Source: Paracoccaceae bacterium (GTDB taxonomy: Bacteria; Pseudomonadota; Alphaproteobacteria; Rhodobacterales; Rhodobacteraceae). From it: DNA of 20,287 nucleotides. A program made the translations under genes and the position numbers. How positions within the stretch are numbered: position 1 is the stretch's first letter; the number at the start of each line of letters is the position of its first letter. Below the pieces are notes generated by a model, which made no database searches, was not told where the DNA came from, and saw only the letters and a list, made by a program, of their open reading frames with translations. Below are positions 7,373-13,874 of the stretch, piece by piece. The DNA lies in assembly GCA_019090405.1 (NCBI GenBank), contig JAHRVZ010000245.1, positions 1-20,287 on the forward strand, read 5' to 3'.

Positions 7373-8589
7373 TGGCCTTTTTCTCCAAGGCCGATGATTC
7401 CTTCGTCCGCAAGAGCGACGATCTCGTCGGGAGTAACGCCCATTTCGCCGAGAATGGCGCGTGTGTCAGCACCACGCCCGCGACCCAGCCAGCGTACCTC
7501 ACCAGGTGTTTCGGTCAGTTTCGGGACTGGACCTATGACGCGTGTTTCCTCGCCTTTAACGGCGACGACATCCTCGCGATGGGCGATCTGTGGATGCTCA
7601 AGAATATCCTCGACCGACAAGACGGGGGCGGCCACAGCATCGGCGGCCTCAAACGCGTCTTGCACAGCGTCGAAATCGCGGGCCGTAATAAAGTCGTTAA
7701 GACGGTCGAATACTTCGGCCATGTTGGCACTGATCCCGGCCATGGTGGCAAAACGCGGATCGTCGGCAAAGTCGTCGCCACCCACGGCCCGCAGCAACCG
7801 GCGTGCGGTTTCTGCGCCTCCGGCTGAAACTGTCACCCAAACCCCGTCGCTGGTGCGGAACATGCCTCCGGGCGCGAAATCCATTGGCTGACGCAGCCCA
7901 TTGCGTCTGGGCGAGAGTTTGGCCCCGGTCAGGGCGGGCACGTGATAGTCGATCAACCGCATCAACGCTTCGAACACGGCCAGATCGACCACTTGCCCAC
8001 GCGTCCCATTCTGCCCGCGTGTGTGCAGCGCCATCATAACGCCCATTGCGCCCATCAGGCCGGTGGTGGAATCCGCGGCAGGAAAACCGGGATGCATCGG
8101 CGGGCCGTCCGGATAGCCCGAGATATGCGGCAGCCCGGCCATCGCCTCGGCAGCGCGGCCGAACACAGGTTTCTTGGCCGTCGGCCCGTCTTGCCCATAG
8201 CCCGAGATCCGCAGGATCACCAGATCCGGGTTCCATTCGTGCAAGATATCCGGCCCAATCCCCGCCCGCTCGAGCACGCCGACGCGGAAGTTTTCGACCA
8301 AGACGTCCGCACCTTCGACCAGTTGACGCAAGATTGCTCGACCCTTGTCGGCCTTCCAGTCCATGGCCAGAATGCGCTTGTTGCGGGCGATAGATTTCCA
8401 CCACACCCCAACGCCGTCCTGTTCGGCCTTGGGTCCAAGTTCGCGCATCATATCGGGGCCGCGCGGATGTTCGACCTTGATCACATCCGCCCCAAAGTCA
8501 GCCATAAGCGCAGCGCACAAGGGCGCGGCGATCACATGGCCCAGTTCAATGATGCGAATGTCGTCCAATGGACCCTGGCGCTGGTTCAA
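7369..8589 (-). CDS. Class III (CaiB/BaiF-type) CoA-transferase, TTG start
   Basis: Moves CoA between carboxylic acids through an enzyme-bound aspartyl thioester. It has 406 residues with the family's N-terminal pattern (IRIIELGHVIAAPLCAALM, then DFGADVIKVEHP near 31-42), VENFR (98-102) and RISGYGQDGP (127-136). The candidate catalytic aspartate is D173 in PAADSTTG. It lacks the GHDxNY-type motif I associate with alpha-methylacyl-CoA racemases, so a transferase is favoured. The only credible start is TTG at 8589, overlapping the upstream TGA as TTGA; no ATG or GTG gives a normal N-terminus. The 3' end overlaps the next gene as ATGA. It offers ATP-free activation, parallel to the synthetase encoded downstream. 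Confidence 0.88.
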   Translation of the reverse strand: MNQRQGPLDDIRIIELGHVIAAPLCAALMADFGADVIKVEHPRGPDMMRELGPKAEQDGVGVWWKSIARNKRILAMDWKADKGRAILRQLVEGADVLVENFRVGVLERAGIGPDILHEWNPDLVILRISGYGQDGPTAKKPVFGRAAEAMAGLPHISGYPDGPPMHPGFPAADSTTGLMGAMGVMMALHTRGQNGTRGQVVDLAVFEALMRLIDYHVPALTGAKLSPRRNGLRQPMDFAPGGMFRTSDGVWVTVSAGGAETARRLLRAVGGDDFADDPRFATMAGISANMAEVFDRLNDFITARDFDAVQDAFEAADAVAAPVLSVEDILEHPQIAHREDVVAVKGEETRVIGPVPKLTETPGEVRWLGRGRGADTRAILGEMGVTPDEIVALADEGIIGLGEKGQ

Positions 8590-9416
8590 AGCACGAACCC
8601 ACCGCCGCAGATGACCACCTGGCCCGTGATGAAGTTCGATTCAGGCTGGCAGAAAAGATAGACCGCGCCTGCGGCTTCTTGTGGGGTGCCAACACGGCCC
8701 AGCGGAATGGTGGTTTCCATCTGGGTCAGCAGATCAGGGTTGATGCCAACGCGGATTTCCTTGCCCTCGACTTCGATCTTGCCCACGCCATCTGCGGGGG
8801 CTTCGGTTAGTCGCGTGCGGATTGGTCCAAAGGCAACGGCATTCACGTTTACCTTGTAGCGACCCCATTCTTTGGCCATGGCCTTGGTCAGCCCGATGAT
8901 GCCGGCCTTTGCAGCAGAATAGTTGATTTGCCCTGCATTGCCGCCGGTTCCGGCGATAGACGAGATATTGACCACTTTGCGGAAAACTTCGCGTCCTTCT
9001 GCAGCCTCGGCCTTGGCCGCGGCGCTGATCACGGGTTGGGCCGCGCGCAATATCTGAAAGGGAGCCTTCAGGTGAACGTCAAGGATTGCATCCCATTGCT
9101 CGTCCGGCATTTTCTGAACCACCGTATCCCAGGTGTAGCCGGCATTGTTAACGATGATGTCAACGCCGCCAAAATTGTCGACCGCGGTTTTGATAAACCG
9201 TTCGGCAAAGCCGTCTTCGGTCACACTGCCGGCGCAAACGACGGCTTCTCCGCCGATCTTGCGGATTGCTTCTGCGGTTTCATTGGCTGGATCGGCGTCC
9301 AGATCATTTACCACGATCCGCGCGCCTTCAGACGCCAGTTTCAGCGCGATTTCGCGGCCAATTCCGCGTCCCGATCCGGATACCAGCGCCGAGCGCCCTT
9401 TGAGGTTCTCTGTCAT
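8586..9416 (-). CDS. SDR-family 3-hydroxyacyl-CoA-dehydrogenase/FabG-like oxidoreductase
   Basis: Classical short-chain dehydrogenase, 276 residues. GSGRGIG (14-20) binds the dinucleotide and D38 in NDLD suggests NAD preference. NNAG is at 90-93. The catalytic set is complete: serine in NISS (152-153), Y166 and K170 in YSAAK. A longer insert than usual (about 125-147, alanine-rich) precedes the serine. This resembles dehydrogenase domains of multifunctional enzyme 2 and HSD10-type 3-hydroxyacyl-CoA dehydrogenases, fitting oxidation of the hydroxyacyl-CoA before the thiolase step. The start at 9416 is chosen because AAGGA lies 7 nt upstream; an in-frame ATG at 9452 would overlap the thiolase gene and lacks a ribosome site. 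The stop overlaps the CoA-transferase start. Confidence 0.87.
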   Translation of the reverse strand: MTENLKGRSALVSGSGRGIGREIALKLASEGARIVVNDLDADPANETAEAIRKIGGEAVVCAGSVTEDGFAERFIKTAVDNFGGVDIIVNNAGYTWDTVVQKMPDEQWDAILDVHLKAPFQILRAAQPVISAAAKAEAAEGREVFRKVVNISSIAGTGGNAGQINYSAAKAGIIGLTKAMAKEWGRYKVNVNAVAFGPIRTRLTEAPADGVGKIEVEGKEIRVGINPDLLTQMETTIPLGRVGTPQEAAGAVYLFCQPESNFITGQVVICGGGFVL

Positions 9417-9438
9417 GTCGAATTCCTTCTGAATCGGA

Positions 9439-10623
9439 TTAGGCTTGCTCATAGAGCGTCACAACACATGCTCCGCCAAGACCAAGGTTGTGTTGCAGTG
9501 CCAACCTTGCGCCGTCGACCTGACGCGCGTCTGCGGTACCGCGCAATTGCTGTACCAGCTCGGTGCATTGCGCCAATCCGGTCGCGCCCAGCGGGTGGCC
9601 TTTGGACAGCAATCCGCCTGACGGGTTGGTGACGTATTTACCGCCATATGTGTTGTCGCCGTCATCGACAAATTTCGCCGCCTCACCGCGCGCGCACAGG
9701 CCAAGAGCCTCGTAGGTGATCAGTTCGTTATGGGCAAAGCAATCGTGCAGTTCGACGACATTGATGTCTTCGGGTCCGATGCCTGCGGCCTCATACACCT
9801 GAGATGCGGCGCGTTTGGCCATGGAGGATCCGACGACTTCGCGCATGTCATGGGAATCAAAGGTTTCAGGTCCGTCAGTCGTCATCGCCTGCGCGGCAAT
9901 GCGAACCGAAGAATCCAATCCGTGTTTGTCAGCAAATGCCTTGGAACAGACAATCGCCGCTGCCGCACCACAGGTTGGGGGGCAGGCCATCAGGCGGGTC
10001 ATTACGCCTGGCCAGATGAGTTTTGCCTCCATCACGTCTTCGGTTGTGAATTCTTTGCGCAAGAGGGCAACCGGATTTTGTGCCGCATGACGGCTGGCCT
10101 TGGCGCGGATTTTGGCAAATGTTTCCATCGGAGTGCCAAATTCGTCCATATGCGCCTTGCCGGCGCCGCCGAAATAGCGAAGCGCCAACGGCAGGCCATT
10201 GTCGCCAACAATATCGTCTGTGGCATCGTCAAAGGATTTGAACGGGCTTACGCGATCTTCATACATTGCACCGATGGCACCCGGTTGCATCTGCTCAAAG
10301 CCTAACGCCAGCACACATTCTGCCGCGCCGCTTTCAACAGCCTGACGCGCCAGAAACAACGCCGATGATCCGGTCGAACAGTTGTTGTTCACATTGACAA
10401 TCGGGATGCCGGTCATGCCCACATGATACAGCGCGCGTTGACCGCAGGTGCTGTCACCATAGACATAGCCAACATAGGCCTGCTGGATCAGATCATAGGA
10501 CAATCCGGCGTCTTTCAATGCTGTGCGTGTCGCGTTGGCCGCCATGATGTCATAGCTTTCGGCTTCGCTGGGTTTCTTGAACGGAACCATTCCGACGCCA
10601 GTTACATATGCCTTGTTGCTCAT
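9439..10623 (-). CDS. SCPx-type thiolase (3-oxoacyl-CoA thiolase / lipid-transfer-protein family)
   Basis: Cleaves or condenses 3-oxoacyl-CoA. The 394-residue protein has the thiolase residues in SCPx arrangement: nucleophilic C82 in NNNCSTGSSAL, H293 in HDCFAHNE, H343 in GHPLGATG and C386 near the C-terminus in GGACVV. SCPx-type thiolases are known from cleavage of 2-methyl-branched and sterol side-chain 3-oxoacyl-CoAs, the main hint that the substrate is branched. GGAG lies 7 nt before the ATG. It is the first gene of the long minus-strand catabolic run, with a promoter and palindromic operator in the divergent region just upstream. Confidence 0.9.
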   Translation of the reverse strand: MSNKAYVTGVGMVPFKKPSEAESYDIMAANATRTALKDAGLSYDLIQQAYVGYVYGDSTCGQRALYHVGMTGIPIVNVNNNCSTGSSALFLARQAVESGAAECVLALGFEQMQPGAIGAMYEDRVSPFKSFDDATDDIVGDNGLPLALRYFGGAGKAHMDEFGTPMETFAKIRAKASRHAAQNPVALLRKEFTTEDVMEAKLIWPGVMTRLMACPPTCGAAAAIVCSKAFADKHGLDSSVRIAAQAMTTDGPETFDSHDMREVVGSSMAKRAASQVYEAAGIGPEDINVVELHDCFAHNELITYEALGLCARGEAAKFVDDGDNTYGGKYVTNPSGGLLSKGHPLGATGLAQCTELVQQLRGTADARQVDGARLALQHNLGLGGACVVTLYEQA

Positions 10624-10669
10624 TTCAGTTCTCCAGTTATTGCCGCCATAGGTGAGGCGTACTTTTATT

Positions 10670-10717
10670 TTCTACCATTTGTTAGAATTTGTAGAGCCCT
10701 TGGTAGTGTTCTGTCAA
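10670..10717 (-). promoter_or_regulatory. Candidate promoter and operator O2 for the thiolase operon
   Basis: On the minus strand, TTGACA (plus 10712-10717) is a perfect -35 and TACAAA (plus 10688-10693) a fair -10, 18 bp apart. Directly downstream of the -10, covering the likely transcription start, is TTCTACCATTTGTTAGAA (10670-10687). It matches the O1 palindrome with one arm mismatch and ends 46 bp before the thiolase ATG. The rest of the 198-bp divergent region (10624-10821) holds O3 and no coding sequence I can support. Confidence 0.6.
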
Positions 10718-10754
10718 TAACGGCGTCCTTATCTCTTGCAGGACTTGCACCTTT

Positions 10755-10772
10755 TTCTAACATGTGTTTGAT
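10755..10772 (+). promoter_or_regulatory. Candidate operator O3 ahead of the plus-strand crotonase operon
   Basis: TTCTAACATGTGTTTGAT has an intact left arm identical to O1 and a right arm matching five of seven positions. It ends 49 bp before the crotonase ATG, nearly the spacing seen at O1 and O2. A weak -10 (TAACAT, 10758-10763) with TTGCAG (10736-10741) 16 bp before it would overlap the site. With O2 it would allow one repressor to control both divergent operons. Confidence 0.5.
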
Positions 10773-10821
10773 TTAACAGAGCCAAGTCGCTATCCCGCGA
10801 CAAAACCAAAGGATACACCCC

Positions 10822-11625
10822 ATGAGTGCGCCGCTTATTCTGACCGAAATCAAGGACCGAATCGCGACCGTTACCCTGAATGATCCGGATCGGCGCAACC
10901 CGATTACCGGGTCTGCCATGATTGACCAGATGCTTGCTGCATTTGCTGAGATCGAGGCAAACAGCGACGTCAGCGTGATGATTTTGACCGGTGCCGGGTC
11001 GGCCTTTTGCGCCGGGGGGGACATCAAAGAGATGGCCGACCCCGAAAGCGTGTTCCGCAAGGCGCCGCTGGACGCAGCCGAGGCCTACATAAACGGTATT
11101 CAACGTATCCCTCTGGCGCTTTACAATATGGACATACCAACCATTGCGGCAATCAATGGCCCGGCAATCGGTGCAGGCTGTGATCTGACGATGATGTGCG
11201 ACATGCGCGTCGCTTCGGAACGGGCCAAATTTGGCGAAGTGTTCCTGAACCTCGGGATCATCCCCGGTGATGCAGGCAGTTGGTTCCTGTTGCGTCGGTT
11301 GGGGCACCAGAAAGCCGCCGATCTGACCTTTTCCGGTCGCATAGTCGAAGCCGAAGAGGCACTGGAACTGGGCATGGTTCTTGAAGTGGTGCCACATGAC
11401 CAACTGATGGAACGGGCCCGCGCACGCGCGGCAGTCATTGCCGCCAAACCACCCCGGACAGTGCGCACAGCCAAGCGTTTGATGCGCAACGCTGAACGCA
11501 TGGATTTGCCCGATTTTCTGAACACTGCCGCTGGTTATCAGGCGCTGATGCACCAGACGACCGACCATCAGGAAGCACTGGCCGCGTTTATGGAAAAACG
11601 CAAACCCACATACACCGGTAATTAG
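10822..11625 (+). CDS. Enoyl-CoA hydratase/isomerase (crotonase) family protein
   Basis: Crotonase-fold enzyme of 267 residues acting on an acyl-CoA. The oxyanion-hole segments are present: AFCAGGD (61-67) and NGPAIGAGCD (112-121). At the two glutamate positions of classical hydratases (rat E144 and E164) it has D121 and, by alignment from memory, F141 in FGEVFLNLG; a shifted E139 is nearby. The IIPGDAGSWFLLRRLG segment is typical of one crotonase subgroup with poorly known reactions. Hydration may therefore not be its chemistry; isomerisation, hydrolysis or C-C cleavage are possible. AAGGA lies about 8 nt before the ATG. It is the first gene of the plus-strand operon and sits downstream of operator O3. 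Confidence 0.87.
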   Translation: MSAPLILTEIKDRIATVTLNDPDRRNPITGSAMIDQMLAAFAEIEANSDVSVMILTGAGSAFCAGGDIKEMADPESVFRKAPLDAAEAYINGIQRIPLALYNMDIPTIAAINGPAIGAGCDLTMMCDMRVASERAKFGEVFLNLGIIPGDAGSWFLLRRLGHQKAADLTFSGRIVEAEEALELGMVLEVVPHDQLMERARARAAVIAAKPPRTVRTAKRLMRNAERMDLPDFLNTAAGYQALMHQTTDHQEALAAFMEKRKPTYTGN

Positions 11626-11636
11626 GGCGGAACCAG

Positions 11637-12143
11637 ATGGCCGAAACGGACGCCAATACCAACGCGGAAGAAAAGCTGGAGCAGATCGCAAGTCTCTGGA
11701 ATTCGCGCGGACGCGGTCTTATTACAGAGATGGATCTCAAGATCGAAAAGGCAGCGCGGGACGGGGTCAGGCTTCGAATGCCCTTCAACCCCGATTTCTG
11801 CGCCGATGACGAGGCTACTTTGCTGCAAGGCGGGATATTGACGGCGTTGCTTGACAGCGCGTTCGGGCTGGCAAATTTTTTGGCCATCGAAGATGTAGAG
11901 AACATGGCAACTTTGGATCTGCGGGTTGAATATCTGCGCCCGGCGCAATCGCGGGCAGATGTCATTGTGTTTGCCGAATGCTATCGTCAGACACGACACG
12001 TGACTTTCAACAGTGGCCGGGTTTGGTTTGACACGCCCGGATTGCCCGAAGTTGCGCGCGGCTTTGCATCATTCTCGATCACTCGCGGCGAAAACAGCCT
12101 GATTGACAGAATGTTAAAACAGGACCAGTCAAGTGACACTTGA
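11637..12143 (+). CDS. PaaI-like hotdog-fold thioesterase (first of two)
   Basis: A 168-residue hotdog-fold protein probably hydrolysing an acyl-CoA. The family core is QGGILTALLDSAFG (64-77), corresponding to the HGG...D/E motif with the histidine replaced by Q64, followed by ATLDLRVEYLRPA. The N-terminal extension of about 30 residues before the fold is longer than in minimal PaaI. The Q in place of H and D73 at the nucleophile-base position could alter activity. It starts 11 bp after the crotonase stop and its 3' end overlaps the next thioesterase gene by 11 bp. Only distantly similar to that neighbour, so not a recent tandem duplication. Confidence 0.78.
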   Translation: MAETDANTNAEEKLEQIASLWNSRGRGLITEMDLKIEKAARDGVRLRMPFNPDFCADDEATLLQGGILTALLDSAFGLANFLAIEDVENMATLDLRVEYLRPAQSRADVIVFAECYRQTRHVTFNSGRVWFDTPGLPEVARGFASFSITRGENSLIDRMLKQDQSSDT

Positions 12144-12534
12144 AGAATTACAGGCACAATGCGACCGGGTTCCCTTTTTCCGGTTCCTTGATTTCGACAT
12201 CACCAGTGCGGATGATGAAAGCGTCGTCGCGTCAATGGTTCAATCCGAGCGCCATATTGGCAACCCGGCCATTGGGGCATTTCATGGCGGGATTACCGCC
12301 AGTTTCATGGAAGCTATTGCATCCGTTACGGTATCCCGGAATTGGGACATCTTGCTTCCAAAACCGATCAACCTGACCAGCGATTATCTGCGCCCGGCGT
12401 TGGCAGGCACGTTGTTCACACGCGCCAGCATTTCCAGAAAAGGCCGTCGTATGGCCAGTATCGAAACTGTGGCCTGGCAGGCTGATCCGGAAAAGCCAGT
12501 CGCAAGAGGTCTGTTTCACTTCCTTTTGGTTTAG
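12133..12534 (+). CDS. PaaI-like hotdog-fold thioesterase (second), GTG start
   Basis: A 133-residue hotdog-fold protein close to the usual PaaI length. It carries the canonical GAFHGGITASFMEAIAS motif (48-64) with H51, G52, G53 and candidate acidic residue E60, then the LTSDYLRPA strand. The GTG start lies inside the end of the preceding gene, with AGGA about 8 nt upstream, giving an 11-bp overlap and coupled translation. With the preceding protein it could form a heteromeric hotdog assembly, or the two could have different acyl-CoA ranges; this is inference. Confidence 0.8.
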   Translation: MTLEELQAQCDRVPFFRFLDFDITSADDESVVASMVQSERHIGNPAIGAFHGGITASFMEAIASVTVSRNWDILLPKPINLTSDYLRPALAGTLFTRASISRKGRRMASIETVAWQADPEKPVARGLFHFLLV

Positions 12535-12550
12535 GCTGCACGATGTGACC

Positions 12551-12566
12551 GCGACTGGACAGTCGC
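12551..12566 (+). repeat. Short perfect inverted repeat before the PaaY-like gene
   Basis: GCGACT-GGAC-AGTCGC is a 6-bp hairpin with a 4-nt loop in the 56-bp gap between the second thioesterase and the PaaY-like gene. No T-run follows, so it is not an ordinary terminator. It could be a protein site or an mRNA processing or stability element. The next gene has its own strong ribosome site about 16 bp downstream. Confidence 0.45.
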
Positions 12567-12590
12567 AGACATACCATTAAGGAGATTCTG

Positions 12591-13202
12591 ATGGCCCATT
12601 GCTATGAATTCAAAGGGTTTATTCCCGTTATCCCCGACGACACCTATGTCCATCCGCAGGCAGTTCTTATTGGCAATGTCATCCTTGGGCATGGCTGTTA
12701 CATCGGCCCCGGTGCCAGCCTGCGCGGAGATTTTGGCAAAATCGAAATCGGAGATGGGGCCAATGTGCAGGACAATTGCATCATCCATTCCTTTCCCGGT
12801 CGGGGTGCGATTGTCGAAGTGGACGGCCATATCGGCCATGGCGCGATCCTGCATGGCTGTGTCGTCGGGCACAATTCGCTGGTGGGAATGAATGCCGTGA
12901 TAATGGACGCCGTTGAGGTGGGTCCAGAATCAATTGTCGGTGCTCAGGCTTTTGTCAGGGGCGGCACAATCATCCCTCCGCGTTCGATGGTTGTGGGTGC
13001 GCCGGCCAAGGTTATGCGCAAGGTCACGGATAAGGAAATCGAATGGAAGACACGTGGCACAGCCGAGTATCAGGAACTGGCACGCGCCTGTCTTGTCGGT
13101 ATGACGCCGGTCGAGCCACTTAAAGCCGTCGAAGCCGGGCGCCCGCAAGCCGCGCCATCAGACGTGGTGTCGATACAGGAAGCGCGGGACAAGTCCAGCT
13201 AA
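12591..13202 (+). CDS. paaY: PaaY/CaiE-type left-handed beta-helix protein (gamma-carbonic-anhydrase fold)
   Basis: A 203-residue hexapeptide-repeat protein forming a trimeric left-handed beta-helix. It follows remembered PaaY closely along its length: VHPQAVLIGNVILG (20-33), LRGDFG (44-49), NVQDNCIIHSFPG (58-70), DGHIGHGAILHGC (78-90), VGMNAVIMD (98-106) and the C-terminal helix with WKTRGTAEYQ and VEPL. Candidate zinc ligands are H66, H83 and H88, with the 5-residue spacing of gamma-carbonic anhydrases. In phenylacetate degradation PaaY acts as a thioesterase on a dead-end CoA ester, and CaiE is tied to carnitine CoA metabolism. Here, after two PaaI-like genes, a CoA-ester rescue role is plausible. 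AAGGAGATTCTG precedes the ATG. No other core paa genes are visible. Confidence 0.85.
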   Translation: MAHCYEFKGFIPVIPDDTYVHPQAVLIGNVILGHGCYIGPGASLRGDFGKIEIGDGANVQDNCIIHSFPGRGAIVEVDGHIGHGAILHGCVVGHNSLVGMNAVIMDAVEVGPESIVGAQAFVRGGTIIPPRSMVVGAPAKVMRKVTDKEIEWKTRGTAEYQELARACLVGMTPVEPLKAVEAGRPQAAPSDVVSIQEARDKSS

Positions 13203-13260
13203 CGACTCTCTGGCTGGGCCGATCTTGATCTTTGGCCAAGCGGTGAAGAACCATTCTTAC

Positions 13261-13280
13261 ACCTGCACGTTGTTGCAGGT
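13261..13280 (+). repeat. Inverted repeat upstream of the luciferase-family gene
   Basis: ACCTGCA-CGTTGT-TGCAGGT: 7-bp perfect arms around a 6-nt centre in the 173-bp non-coding gap (13203-13375) that separates the PaaY-like gene from the next plus-strand gene. No T-run follows. It could be an operator for the downstream gene or a hairpin ending the upstream transcript. A weaker imperfect hairpin with GGCC ends lies around 13219-13239. I see nothing else in this gap. Confidence 0.45.
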
Positions 13281-13375
13281 ACTGCACAGTGTGACTAAAG
13301 TAACAGACCTCATGACAAACACCTTAGGGTCCAATCGAATGCGTCTGTCGGTTTGGTTGAAAAGGAAGGAAGCCC

Positions 13376-13864
13376 ATGTTTGAACTGCCGCCACGTGCGG
13401 GCCATCGCCCTGAAACCACACCCTGCGCACCACACGAACAAATCAGCCAGAACCCGAATCAAGGTACCCATCTCGCATTCAAGAAACGCGCCTTTGACTT
13501 TCCGTTTGTCGAACGTCGCCACAGCATCATTTCCGTTCCGGGCGCCGAAGCGCTGTGGTTGCCGCATCCACATGCCTGTGGGTGCAAGGAATCTTTTATG
13601 GTCGGCAATGAATTTGCCCATGTACATCCGGCCTATGATGGCTCATTGCACATGATGCTGCCGATTGAATGCACCCGCGAATTGTTTGAAAAACAATGGG
13701 GAGAGCCGCACCCAATGGCGGCCTCAGGCATGATCCCCGAAACCGCCGTCATGGTGTTTGCGCCGCGTGATACCCCAGAGATCGAAACGGTGCTGAAAAT
13801 TCTGGCAACGTCTTACGATTTCGCCTGTGGCAAGCTTGAGAATCCGGAAAAACTTTCGGTTTGA
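13376..13864 (+). CDS. Small 'luciferase family' domain protein of unknown function
   Basis: A 162-residue soluble protein with no signal peptide or membrane segment. Its C-terminal half follows the pattern I remember for proteins annotated 'luciferase family' (DUF5519-like): EFAHVHPAYDGSLHMMLP (79-96), WGEPHPM (108-114), VMVFAPRD (125-132) and SYDFA (146-150). These proteins do not resemble bacterial LuxAB or imply light production. A histidine/cysteine cluster, HPHACGC (H64, H66, C68, C70) plus H82 and H84, could bind metal. The ATG has a strong AAGGAAGGAAG ribosome site. The gene stands alone, is followed by a hairpin and converges on the dioxygenase gene, so no pathway can be assigned from context. 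Confidence 0.75.
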   Translation: MFELPPRAGHRPETTPCAPHEQISQNPNQGTHLAFKKRAFDFPFVERRHSIISVPGAEALWLPHPHACGCKESFMVGNEFAHVHPAYDGSLHMMLPIECTRELFEKQWGEPHPMAASGMIPETAVMVFAPRDTPEIETVLKILATSYDFACGKLENPEKLSV

Positions 13865-13874
13865 TCAAGGTATG

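Noticed and set aside
7697..8404. Minus-strand open frame of 235 codons within the CoA-transferase gene
   Set aside because: Shifted frame of the real gene, rich in Arg and Gly, without motifs.
7369..8589. Reading the CaiB-type protein as an alpha-methylacyl-CoA racemase, which would complete a peroxisome-like branched pathway
   Set aside because: The racemase-type GHDxNY segment is not seen; the PAADSTTG region fits a CoA-transferase aspartate better.
10729..11691. Minus-strand open frame of 320 codons opposite the crotonase
   Set aside because: It covers the whole crotonase gene and the divergent promoter region in antisense, with no family resemblance; the crotonase has all its motifs and a ribosome site.
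13219..13239. Imperfect GGCC-ended hairpin after the PaaY-like gene as an intrinsic terminator
   Set aside because: The pairing is interrupted and no T-run follows; too weak to annotate as a terminator.
13376..13864. A bioluminescence role for the 'luciferase family' protein
   Set aside because: It has no similarity to LuxA/LuxB, and no lux or flavin-supply genes are nearby; the family name alone is not evidence.
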